The notes beneath the pieces were generated by a model. It was not told where the DNA came from. It was given only the letters and a program-made list of their open reading frames with translations, and searched no databases. Source: Streptomyces sp. GESEQ-4 (GTDB taxonomy: Bacteria > Actinomycetota > Actinomycetes > Streptomycetales > Streptomycetaceae). Taken from it: a DNA stretch of 64,000 nt. The stretch lies in contig NZ_JAFFSU010000006.1 in the NCBI RefSeq assembly GCF_017948455.1, positions 124,001-188,000 on the forward strand, written 5' to 3'. Below, in pieces: positions 17,144-24,444 of this stretch; within the stretch, counting starts at the first letter, position 1; each line of letters opens with the position of its first letter. The translations under genes were made by a program, and so were the position numbers.

Positions 17144-18265
17144 ATGGGTGGCGGCGGCGTAGTCACGCTGTTCCTGTGCGGCGACGTGATGCTCGGACGA
17201 GGCGTCGACCAGATCCTCCCGCACCCGGGCGATCCGGCCCTGCGGGAGACCTGGGTCGCGGACGCCCGTTCCTACGTCGACCTGGCCGAGGCGGCGCACG
17301 GGCCCGTCCCCGCCCCCGTACCCCCGTCCTGGCCGTGGGGCGAGGCCCTGCGCGTGCTGGACGAGGCCGGGCCGGACGTGCGGGTCCTGAACCTGGAGAC
17401 GTCCGTCACGCGCAGCGACACGTTCGCGCCCGGCAAGGAGGTGCACTACCGGATGCACCCGGCCAACCTGCCCGCCCTGACCGTGGCCCGCCCCGACGTG
17501 TGCGTCCTGGCCAACAACCACGTCCTCGACTTCGGCCGCCCCGGACTCGACGAAACCCTCGGCTCAGTCGCCGGCGCGGGCCTGCGGACGGCGGGAGCGG
17601 GACGGAACGCCGACGAGGCGTACGCGCCGGCGGTCGTCCCGCTCGGGCACGGCCACCGGGTGCTGGTGTTCGCCCTGGGGGCGTGGTCCAGCGGCATCCC
17701 GCCCGACTGGGCCGCGACGACGGACCGGTCCGGTGTCGCCTACGTGCCCGAACTCTCCGCCGCCGAGGCCGCCGCGACAGTCGTACGCATACGACGGACC
17801 AGACGCGCGGGCGACCTCGTCGTCGTCTCCGTGCACTGGGGCTCCAACTGGGGCTACCTCGTCCCCCACGACCAGACCGCCTTCGCGCACGCCCTGGTCG
17901 ACGGCGGCGCCGACGTCGTCCACGGGCATTCCTCGCACCATCCCCGCCCGTTGGAGGTGTACCGCGACCGGCTGATCCTGCACGGCTGCGGCGACTTCAT
18001 CGACGACTACGAAGGCATCTCCGGCTACGAGCAGTACCGCGACGACCTGCGCCTCGCCCACCTCGTCTCGCTGGACGCGGAGACGGGACGGCTGACCGGG
18101 CTGCGCCTGGTGCCGCTGCGGGCGCGCCGGATGCGGCTGGAGCCCGCACCGCCGGATGACCGCGCGTGGCTCGCCGAGACGCTCGGCCGGATCAGCGGCG
18201 GGCCGCGGATCGCCGTGGAGCGCGACGGCACGCTTGGGCTGGTGCTTGCGGATATGCCGGGGTGA
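17144..18265 (+). CDS. CapA-family metallophosphatase-like protein
   Basis: A 373-residue CapA/PgsA-type protein with a calcineurin-like metal site: GDVMLGRGVD at the N-terminus, NLETSVT, NNHVLDFGRPGLDETL, VVSVHWGSNWG and HGHSSHHPRPLEVYRDRLILHGCGDF. No signal peptide or membrane helix is apparent, so it is probably cytosolic despite the capsule-associated family name. ATG at 17144 is used because the DNA immediately upstream is the dispersed repeat, whose translation is an artefact. No ribosome-binding site stands out. Family members are linked to poly-gamma-glutamate synthesis, but no pgs genes are nearby, so the substrate is open. Confidence 0.87.
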   Translation: MGGGGVVTLFLCGDVMLGRGVDQILPHPGDPALRETWVADARSYVDLAEAAHGPVPAPVPPSWPWGEALRVLDEAGPDVRVLNLETSVTRSDTFAPGKEVHYRMHPANLPALTVARPDVCVLANNHVLDFGRPGLDETLGSVAGAGLRTAGAGRNADEAYAPAVVPLGHGHRVLVFALGAWSSGIPPDWAATTDRSGVAYVPELSAAEAAATVVRIRRTRRAGDLVVVSVHWGSNWGYLVPHDQTAFAHALVDGGADVVHGHSSHHPRPLEVYRDRLILHGCGDFIDDYEGISGYEQYRDDLRLAHLVSLDAETGRLTGLRLVPLRARRMRLEPAPPDDRAWLAETLGRISGGPRIAVERDGTLGLVLADMPG

Positions 18266-18371
18266 GCGTCATCAACTACCGGACGGCGTGAGGAGAGAGA
18301 TCCCGCCGCCGCACATCCGCCCCCCTCCTCCCCCCTCGGACACCGACCCCAACTCGCTCACAGGCACCACC

Positions 18372-18377
18372 TAATAT
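18372..18377 (+). promoter_or_regulatory. Likely -10 hexamer TAATAT of a leaderless transcript
   Basis: TAATAT lies 7 bases before the ATG at 18385 and no ribosome-binding site separates them. Transcription would start at or next to the A of ATG, giving a leaderless mRNA, a common arrangement in Streptomyces. Confidence 0.5.
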
Positions 18378-18384
18378 CAACGCG

Positions 18385-18828
18385 ATGAAGAGCCGGGCGC
18401 AGGACGCGACCCGCGGCACGCGGTGGACCACGCGGATCGCGGCGCTCTGCCCTGCCGCCGCCGTACCGCTCTCCGTACTGCTCTCCGCGCTCGTGCTCTG
18501 CCTGGGCCTCGTGACGCCCGGTCAGAGCGCCCCGGCCGACGACGCCTCCACGATCTCCGTGTCCACCACCGCGATGGGCTCCCCTGCCGGGCAACCCCTC
18601 GCGGCGCCCGTCGCGCACGCCTCCGACTGCCCCTACGGCGACATGTGCTGCCACCGGGCCGTCGACGCCGTACGAGCCGTGCTCGCCGCTCCCGTCCATC
18701 CCCTCCCGGCGGTCCTCCCCCGCTCGCCGGACCTGCCCCGGCCGCCGGACACCGCCCCGCGCATCGCCGGGCCCACGCCGGCCTGTCGCGCTCCCGATCT
18801 CCACGTCCTCCAGGTGCAGCGGACGTAG
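18385..18828 (+). CDS. Small secreted or membrane-anchored protein of unknown function
   Basis: 147 residues. A basic start (MKSRAQDATRGTR) leads to a hydrophobic helix (~22-46, ALCPAAAVPLSVLLSALVLCLGLV). The exported part has one cysteine cluster, DCPYGDMCCH, and a Pro-rich tail. The cysteines could bind a metal. The upstream TAATAT suggests a leaderless transcript. It is followed by a DUF3105 protein gene, another membrane-anchored protein. Function not recognised; it may be the small DUF6153-type family, but I am not sure. Confidence 0.7.
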   Translation: MKSRAQDATRGTRWTTRIAALCPAAAVPLSVLLSALVLCLGLVTPGQSAPADDASTISVSTTAMGSPAGQPLAAPVAHASDCPYGDMCCHRAVDAVRAVLAAPVHPLPAVLPRSPDLPRPPDTAPRIAGPTPACRAPDLHVLQVQRT

Positions 18829-18934
18829 ACGAACACCCAGGGCCCGGTACGCACGTGTGCGCACCGGCCCGGCGGCGTACGTCCAACCACCCCTGCATGC
18901 ACCGCCGTTCGGCGGGGACGAGGAACGCACAGCC

Positions 18935-19591
18935 ATGAGCAGAACCAGCAAGAAGGCCGCCGCCCAGGCACGGCGGGCGCGAATAGAGGAGATGCGCCGC
19001 GCCGACCAGGCCCGCGAGCGCCGTAACCGGATCATCACCATCACGCTCAGCACGGTCATCGTCGCCGGACTGGTCGGCTGGGGCGGGTACGCCCTCAACA
19101 AGGCCGACGAGAAGGACGAGCAGCAGGCCGCCGCGGCGAAGAAGCCCGTACGCGGCGAGCAGACCTGGGCGAAGAAGGAGCTCACGCAGAAGCACGTCGA
19201 GGGCACCGTCGACTACCCGATGGACCCACCCGTCGGCGGCGATCACCATCAGGCCTGGATGACCTGCGACGGCACGGTCTACACCAAGCCCGTCCCGAAC
19301 GAGAACGCCGTGCACTCCCTGGAGCACGGCGCGGTCTGGGTGACGTACAACGACAAAGCCGCCGACGCCGACATCAAGACGCTCGGCGACAAGGTCTCCC
19401 GGACGCCTTACACCCTGATGAGCCCGAACGACGACCAGTCCGGGCCCATCATGCTGTCGGCCTGGGGCCGCCAGCTCAGTGTGGACAAGGCGTCCGACCC
19501 GAGGGTGGAGCAGTTCTTCACCAAGTACGTCCAGGGTGCGCAGACCCCTGAGCCGGGCGCCGCCTGCTCCGGGGGCCTGACCGGGGCGTGA
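18935..19591 (+). CDS. DUF3105 membrane-anchored protein
   Basis: 218 residues. A basic, Ala-rich cytoplasmic start precedes one membrane helix (~32-52, IITITLSTVIVAGLVGWGGY) and a short Lys/Glu linker. The DUF3105 domain (~85-205) is recognised by PVGGDHHQAWMTCDGTVY and the paired motif VHSLEHGAVWVTY, with several histidines that may bind metal. The ATG at 18935 has GAGGAA upstream. Function is unknown; the family is common in actinobacteria beside small copper- or redox-related membrane proteins. Confidence 0.88.
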   Translation: MSRTSKKAAAQARRARIEEMRRADQARERRNRIITITLSTVIVAGLVGWGGYALNKADEKDEQQAAAAKKPVRGEQTWAKKELTQKHVEGTVDYPMDPPVGGDHHQAWMTCDGTVYTKPVPNENAVHSLEHGAVWVTYNDKAADADIKTLGDKVSRTPYTLMSPNDDQSGPIMLSAWGRQLSVDKASDPRVEQFFTKYVQGAQTPEPGAACSGGLTGA

Positions 19592-19658
19592 GGGCTGATC
19601 GCAGCCCAGTTCATACCGTTTCATGCCAGTTCATGCCGGTTCGTAGACACACCCCCGT

Positions 19659-20150
19659 CTACGGACCGGCAGTCGGCCCTGTGCCCCGCAGTTCCCGGAC
19701 GGTCCCGCCGATCTTGTCCCGGAACCGCTCCAGCATCTCCGGCTTCGCACTGACGACCCAGCGCTCACCGACCAGGTACTTGCCGCCGTAGACCGCGGCG
19801 GAGTCCAGCCAGACCTGGGTGTACTTCTCCTCGGGGAAGGTGGTGATGAGGTACTCGGCCTCCTTCGTGCGGCACACCCCCTCGCGCAGTTGGTCCGCCT
19901 CGACGCGGATCTTGGGCTTGCACCCGGTCAGGGAGGCGATCACCTCGACCTTCGCCGGAGCCTCGACACCGGCCGCCGGAGCGGCCGACATCTCCGAAGG
20001 CTTCACGTCCGCCGACGCCTCACCTTCATTACCACCGCACGCTGCGACCAAAGGAAGAAGGACCAGACTCACGACCGGCGCGGCAGCGCGCAACAGACGG
20101 GCGATGCTTCCTCGCGCGGGCCACCGTGACTCCTCAGGCAGATGTGGCAC
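19659..20150 (-). CDS. Putative lipoprotein
   Basis: 163 residues with a type II signal: basic start, hydrophobic stretch AAAPVVSLVLLPLVAACGG and a lipobox cysteine in VAAC. The mature part has two more cysteines (GCKPKI, VCRTKEA) likely forming a disulfide, and a conserved-looking ITTFPEEKYTQVWLDSA segment with GGKYLVGERW. GTG at 20150 is chosen because GGAGAGG lies about 5 bases upstream; starting 23 codons earlier would put charged residues before the signal. Cell-surface protein of unknown function, convergent with the DUF3105 gene. Confidence 0.78.
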   Translation of the reverse strand: MPHLPEESRWPARGSIARLLRAAAPVVSLVLLPLVAACGGNEGEASADVKPSEMSAAPAAGVEAPAKVEVIASLTGCKPKIRVEADQLREGVCRTKEAEYLITTFPEEKYTQVWLDSAAVYGGKYLVGERWVVSAKPEMLERFRDKIGGTVRELRGTGPTAGP

Positions 20151-20405
20151 GAACCTCTCCGTCTCCGTACTGCTCAGACCTACGAGAAGAGGTACGGGTG
20201 TCCGCCGACGACTGTTCACCGGGCTGCCTCCCTCAACAGGTCAGCGGCAAGCTGGAGGGGGCTGTCTGGGCGCCCAGGTCAGGCAGGCGACCGCGGTTGC
20301 GTAGGCGGCGGCTGCCGAGGAGGCCAAGGTGAGGGCCGTTCGATCGGCTCGGTCACCATGGCCTGCGATCGGTGGGGACCGGCCTTGTGGAGGCGGTCCT
20401 GGTGA

Positions 20406-20680
20406 TCAGGCTCGTACGTCTCGCTGCTGAAGTTCCTTGAGCACTCCGGCGACCGTCGCGAAGTCGTTGTCCACATGGAGGACGGTGTGCCCGTGGTGGA
20501 CCGCGGTCGCACACACCAACAGGTCGATCGCCCCTGCAGCACGATGCTCACCCTGTTGTGTCAGCTTGTACTGGGCGGTGTCGACCCAACGCCAGCCATT
20601 CTTCGGAACGGGAGAGAGCAGGCAGAGTGCGTCCAGCTCCTCCGCGAGCTCGTCCCGGTGAGTCGGACTGGTTGCCGAGA
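20406..20680 (-). pseudogene. Truncated PIN-domain toxin (VapC-like), C-terminal remnant
   Basis: The minus strand reads an uninterrupted C-terminal PIN domain: about RDELAEELDALCLLSP, WRWVDTAQYKLTQQGEHRAAG, AIDLLVCATAVHHGHTVLH and VDNDFATVAG. The central and C-terminal acidic positions (ID, D-x-DF) are kept, but the N-terminal half with the first catalytic aspartate (DTS/DxS motif) is absent, and no antitoxin gene adjoins. The homology stops near 20680, directly against a 5'-truncated PAP2 gene on the other strand. Probably a dead fragment left by a deletion. Confidence 0.7.
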
Positions 20681-20698
20681 CGGGTGGGGCGTTGGGGC

Positions 20699-21079
20699 GA
20701 CCGACACGTCGGACAACGCGAGCGGCGCATGCACCTCATACCCGTGATCATGGCGTCCGTCGGCATCGCCATCACGGCCATGGTGCTGCTCGACGCGCCT
20801 GCTCAGATGACCGCCCTGGTGGTGGCGATGCTGGCTACGCTCGGGGCGATCCTGCCGGTGACGGCATTCTGGAAGATCAGCGTGCATACCTCGGTCTCGG
20901 CCGGAGCCGTCGCGATCCTGGCGGCCGGCATCAACCCCTGGTGGGCGGCGGCCTTCCCGCTGGTCGCGCTCATCGGCTGGTCGCGGGTTGCTTTGCGCGA
21001 CCACACGCTCGGCCAGGTGGTGGCCGGCGCGGCGCTTGGCACCCTCGTCGCCAGCGGAGTCTTCGCGTGGTTGACCTGA
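20699..21079 (+). pseudogene. 5'-truncated PAP2-family phosphatase
   Basis: The frame from DRHVGQRERRMHLIPV onward reads like the C-terminal half of a Streptomyces PAP2 membrane phosphatase: three to four hydrophobic helices, KISVHTSVSAGAVAIL at the PSGH position and SRVALRDHTLGQVVAGAALG at the SR-H motif. The N-terminal half, including the KxxxxxxRP motif and first helices, is missing; upstream DNA belongs to the PIN remnant. An ATG at 20729 could still express 116 residues, but catalysis is unlikely. I call it a remnant. Confidence 0.65.
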
Positions 21080-21134
21080 AAGTCCGTCGGCGTCCGACAC
21101 GCCACGAAGAGAGCCGGAACGCCCCGACAGGGGA

Positions 21135-21530
21135 TCACGCGCCGGCGGAAAGTCCTCGCCCGAAAGACCGGTCAAGGGCGATGCGCGTGAGCCAGCCGAG
21201 GCCGGCGGTGAACAGCGGTGGCCAGACGATCGGCCCGAGCGCGTAGCCGATCAGTACCACCAGCGGGATCCACACGCGGTGTACCGCTTGGTGGAGTGGG
21301 CCCGGCGGGCGGACCCCAGCCAGCCGAGCCAGGTCAGGCAGAGCGAAGAACACCAGCGCGGCAGCCGTGGTCGGCAAGCCGTACTTGACGCTCTCGAAAA
21401 CCGCGAACGCAGCCAGGAACAGGGTGAACGCCCCCCAGCTGCTCTTCCTGACCCAACCGCCGGCACCGTGTCGGCTGCCGACCCCCGTGATGCGCTGCGA
21501 CACATCGCCATGAGCGCGTTCGCTTGTCAC
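21135..21530 (-). CDS. DUF4260-like membrane protein (start uncertain)
   Basis: About 131 residues from GTG 21530. Three to four hydrophobic segments: SWGAFTLFLAAFAVFESV, AAALVFFALPDLARLAG, VWIPLVVLIGYALGPIVW and LFTAGLGWLTRIALDRSFG. The spacing, with the ALPDLARLAG and LTRIALDRSFGRGL motifs, resembles DUF4260 proteins. The start is uncertain: no clear ribosome-binding site is seen and the frame stays open to 21707. It lies between the PAP2 remnant and the tRNAs. Confidence 0.55.
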   Translation of the reverse strand: MTSERAHGDVSQRITGVGSRHGAGGWVRKSSWGAFTLFLAAFAVFESVKYGLPTTAAALVFFALPDLARLAGVRPPGPLHQAVHRVWIPLVVLIGYALGPIVWPPLFTAGLGWLTRIALDRSFGRGLSAGA

Positions 21531-21725
21531 GCCCACAGCGTAGGCCAGTTGAGGACTGGGCGGCCCAACTACCAGACTCGCACGGTGAGCTGTACCAGGT
21601 TCCCCGGCGCTGCTCGCGGCCCGCGGTCTCGTTCCACCAGGTCCCGACGCCCTGGTCCCCGGGGGCCCACACCGGGTTTCCCCCGACGTTCCCCCGACCG
21701 AGTGCAAAACGTACGAAACAACGAG

Positions 21726-21758
21726 CTGCGGCCCCTGAAGCAGGTCCAGGGGCCGCAG
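21726..21758 (-). terminator. Strong hairpin downstream of the CAT-anticodon tRNA
   Basis: CTGCGGCCCCTG and CAGGGGCCGCAG form a perfect 12-bp stem with a 9-base loop. Read on the minus strand it follows the tRNA at 21820 and is followed by CTCGTTGTTTCGT. A likely intrinsic terminator for that tRNA, possibly acting in both directions. Confidence 0.75.
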
Positions 21759-21819
21759 TCTTGATCTACGTGACCCGGATTCCCACAGGCCACATCGTTT
21801 CTGCGCGAAGTGTGTGAGG

Positions 21820-21893
21820 TGGGGCGGGTGGGACTCGAACCCACGGCCGACGGATTATGAGTCCGCTGCTCTAACCGGCTGAGCTACCGCCCC
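21820..21893 (-). tRNA. tRNA with CAT anticodon (elongator Met or Ile2)
   Basis: A 74-nt cloverleaf on the minus strand: acceptor GGGGCGG pairs with CCGCCCC, D-arm AGCTCAGCCGGTTAGAGC, anticodon loop CTCATAA (CAT), T-arm GTGGG-TTCGAGT-CCCAC, discriminator A. No 3' CCA is encoded. The CAT anticodon cannot separate elongator tRNA-Met from the lysidine-modified tRNA-Ile2 by eye. Confidence 0.93.
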
Positions 21894-22027
21894 ATAGCGG
21901 CGTGTCGCGCACATTTGTGCGCGCCGTCTGCCGCAGCATAGCCGCTCATACGATCTCCTGCCTCGGATGGTCGACTTCGCACGCCCATGAGGACTTAGGC
22001 CTGGCCTGGGCGGTTCCACCGGACATG

Positions 22028-22050
22028 AAAAAGGACCCCAACGGGGTCCT
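22028..22050 (-). terminator. Intrinsic terminator after the tRNA-Asn genes
   Basis: On the minus strand AGGACCCC-GTT-GGGGTCCT forms an 8-bp stem followed by a TTTT run. It lies 10 bases beyond the 3' end of the first tRNA-Asn, so it ends the tandem tRNA-Asn transcript. Confidence 0.85.
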
Positions 22051-22059
22051 CTTCAGGGG

Positions 22060-22132
22060 CTCTCCCGACTGGACTCGAACCAGTAACCTGCCGGTTAACA
22101 GCCGGCTGCTCTGCCAATTGAGCTACGGAAGA
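22060..22132 (-). tRNA. tRNA-Asn (GTT), copy 1
   Basis: A 73-nt cloverleaf: acceptor TCTTCCG with CGGGAGA (one G-T pair), D-arm GTAGCTCAATTGGCAGAGC, anticodon loop CTGTTAA (GTT), T-arm CTGG-TTCGAGT-CCAG, discriminator G. Nearly identical to the copy at 22139; the two differ mainly in the acceptor stem. Confidence 0.96.
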
Positions 22133-22138
22133 TCGAAG

Positions 22139-22211
22139 CTCCCCCGACTGGACTCGAACCAGTAACCTGCCGGTTAACAGCCGGCTGCTCTGCCAATTGA
22201 GCTACGGAGGA
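22139..22211 (-). tRNA. tRNA-Asn (GTT), copy 2
   Basis: A second tRNA-Asn 6 bases upstream of the first in transcription order. The acceptor is TCCTCCG with CGGGGGA; D-arm, anticodon arm and T-arm are the same as in copy 1. A tandem duplication, transcribed together and ended by the hairpin at 22028-22050. Confidence 0.96.
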
Positions 22212-22367
22212 TCGCCTCGTTGCATCGAACGTACCTCCCTGGGTATTCGCCAGGGGGCGCGCGCTCGCTGCGACACATACATTAGCGCAAGCAGGGGGGT
22301 GCTCCGCCAATCGGTTCCCCCCGGCCCGACGCCGACACCAGGGACTCGTCAAGGAAGGGTGGCCACC

Positions 22368-22667
22368 ATGCGCTACCGGCTCACGTTCGTCGCCGGACTC
22401 GCTCTTGGTTACGTGCTGGGCACACGGGCCGGGCGCGAGCGCTACGAGCAGCTGAAGAAGTCCGCCCAGCAGATCTCCCAGAACCCCGCCGTCCGCAACA
22501 CCGCCGAATCGGCCGCCCAACAGGGCCGCCAGTTCGCCGGCAAGGCCTACCACACGGTCACCGAGAAGGTCCACGTCCCCGACTCAGTAGCCGAACGGGT
22601 CCGCGCCCTCCGCGACCGCAACACCAACGGCGCAGTAGAGGACGACTGGGGCACCAGCAACACATGA
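22368..22667 (+). CDS. YtxH-like small membrane protein
   Basis: 99 residues. The N-terminal helix RLTFVAGLALGYVLGTRAGRERYEQLKK has the YtxH signature of a glycine-rich hydrophobic helix followed by TRAGRERYEQL. A helical, Gln/Ala-rich region follows (QQISQNPAVRNTAESAAQQGRQ) and an acidic C-terminus. AAGGAAGG lies upstream of the ATG at 22368. A small membrane-anchored, probably stress-related protein; function in Streptomyces is not established. Confidence 0.85.
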   Translation: MRYRLTFVAGLALGYVLGTRAGRERYEQLKKSAQQISQNPAVRNTAESAAQQGRQFAGKAYHTVTEKVHVPDSVAERVRALRDRNTNGAVEDDWGTSNT

Positions 22668-22684
22668 ACCCCGAGTACCTGGAT

Positions 22685-22735
22685 GCCCTCAAGGGGCGCG
22701 GGGAACTGCGCGACCAGCCACAACGCACCCACACC
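22685..22735 (+). repeat. Dispersed repeat, copy C
   Basis: GGGGCGCGGGGAACTGCGCG, then ACCAGCCACAACGCACCCACAC, the same core as copies A and B; the 5' stem is shorter (GCCC with GGGC). It lies 18 bases after the YtxH-like gene and upstream of the sugar kinase, both on the plus strand. Confidence 0.88.
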
Positions 22736-22806
22736 AGCAAGACCACCGGCACCCCTACGGCGCCGATGGCCACACCCAGTGGAACGGTGCGGCAGAATTT
22801 TGTGTC

Positions 22807-24261
22807 ATGGGGATAGTCGCCGGGCTGGACAGTGCGCCCGATTTCACTCGCATCGTCGTCTGCGACGCGGACACCGGAGCCGTGCTCCGGCAGGGGTACG
22901 CCCCGCATCCGATCGAAGGTGCCGAAGGCGGATCGCGGCCGTCCGATGTCGATCCGCAGGCCTGGCTGCTGTCCCTCGGTGAGGCGGCCGGGGGTGGTCT
23001 CCTCGAAGGTGTGCAGGCCATCGGCGTGTCCGCGCAGCAGAACGCGCTGGTGCCGCTGGACCCGCAGGGCAACACCGTGCGGCCGGCGATGGTCGGCGGT
23101 GACAAGCGGGCGCAGGTCGCGGCGGCCGATCTGATCGACGCGCTCGGCGGGCGTGAGGCGTGGGCGCAGGCGGTGGGGTGTGTGCCGCAGGCCGCTCAGC
23201 CCGTGACCAAGCTGCGGTGGCTGGCGAAGACCGAGCCGGAGAACGCCGTACGAACCGCTGTGCTGATGCAGGCGCACGACTGGCTGGTGTGGCAGTTGCT
23301 GGGGCGGCCGGTGCGGAGGACGACCGATCGCGGTGGGGCTTCCGGGACGGGGTACTGGTCCGCGGCCACCGGGGCCTACCGGGGTGATCTCGTCGAGCTG
23401 GCGCTCGGGCATCAGGCGATGCTGCCCGAGGTGATCGGGCCGTCGGACGCGGGCGGTACGACGCCGGAGGGGCTGCTGATCTCCGCCGGGACCGGCGAGA
23501 CGATGGCCGCCGCTTTCGGGCTGGGGATCGGGCTCGGCGATGCCGTCGTGTCGCTGGGCGCGTCCGGGTCGGTGATGGCCGTGCACCCCGAGGCGCTCGT
23601 CGACCAGACCGGGATGATCACCTCGCTGGCCGACGCGACCGGCATGCACTTGCCGGTCGTCACCACCCTGAACGCCGTACGGACCCTGCGCGGCACCGCC
23701 GAGCTGCTCGGGCTGCCCGACCTGGAGAGCCTGTCCGACCTGGCGATGAAGTCGACGCCGGGCGCCCATGGACTCGTGCTCCTCCCCTATTTGGAGGGTG
23801 AGCGGACGCCGAGTCTGCCGCACACCGCGGGGACGCTCGCGGGGCTCAGGCGGGAGTCGATGAAGGCGGAGCATCTGGCGCGGGCGGCCTTCGAGGGGAT
23901 GCTGTGCGGGCTGGCGGACGCGCTGGACGTGCTGCGGGGGCGGGGTGTGGAGGTGCGGCGGGTGTTCCTGCTCGGAGCCGCTGCCGAACTGCCCGCCGTG
24001 CAGGCCGCGGCGCCTTCGCTGTTCGGGGCGCAGGTCGTCGTGCCGCAGCCCGCGGACTACGGGGCGATCGGTGCGGCCCGGCAGGCGGCGTGGGCGCTCG
24101 GCACGTCGCAGGGCTACCTCGACCCGCGTACCCCGCCGGCCTGGCAGGGACCGGCCGCGCAGGTCCTGGAGCCCGGCGAGGAACTGGCGGTGGGACAGGC
24201 GGTGCGGCAGCAGTTCGTGTCGGTGCGGGAGCAGACGCATCCCGGGGCGTTCCGGATGTGA
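22807..24261 (+). CDS. FGGY-family carbohydrate kinase (xylulokinase-like)
   Basis: 484 residues with the two FGGY actin-like domains. The N-terminal domain starts IVAGLDSAPDFTRIVVCDADTG and includes IGVSAQQNALVPLD; the C-terminal domain has VSLGASGSVMAV, GLVLLPYLEGERTPSLP (FGGY signature 2 region) and the adenine-binding VFLLGAAAELPAVQ and PQPADYGAIGAARQA. It should phosphorylate a pentulose, probably D-xylulose, in the cytosol. The substrate is inferred from best overall resemblance, and there is no sugar transporter or isomerase nearby. The first metal-binding loop reads LDSAPDFT rather than the usual GTSS. Confidence 0.87.
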   Translation: MGIVAGLDSAPDFTRIVVCDADTGAVLRQGYAPHPIEGAEGGSRPSDVDPQAWLLSLGEAAGGGLLEGVQAIGVSAQQNALVPLDPQGNTVRPAMVGGDKRAQVAAADLIDALGGREAWAQAVGCVPQAAQPVTKLRWLAKTEPENAVRTAVLMQAHDWLVWQLLGRPVRRTTDRGGASGTGYWSAATGAYRGDLVELALGHQAMLPEVIGPSDAGGTTPEGLLISAGTGETMAAAFGLGIGLGDAVVSLGASGSVMAVHPEALVDQTGMITSLADATGMHLPVVTTLNAVRTLRGTAELLGLPDLESLSDLAMKSTPGAHGLVLLPYLEGERTPSLPHTAGTLAGLRRESMKAEHLARAAFEGMLCGLADALDVLRGRGVEVRRVFLLGAAAELPAVQAAAPSLFGAQVVVPQPADYGAIGAARQAAWALGTSQGYLDPRTPPAWQGPAAQVLEPGEELAVGQAVRQQFVSVREQTHPGAFRM

Positions 24262-24444
24262 GTCCGGCCTTGCGGAACGTAAGAGACCGGTAGGAGTCGG
24301 GCGCTGTCCGTACCCATTCCGTACCCATAAGGCCGTACGAAGCACTGCTGACGGCTTAATCGGTTGAGGTAACGCGGGTGGAGTGTCCGACGATAGGGGC
24401 CAAGGGCAACCACCGCCCCCACCGCCGACTCCGAGAGACGTAGC

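Noticed and set aside
24300..24444. A promoter for the ABC exporter (TTGAGG at 24364)
   Set aside because: No -10 element at acceptable spacing could be found, so I did not list it as a feature.
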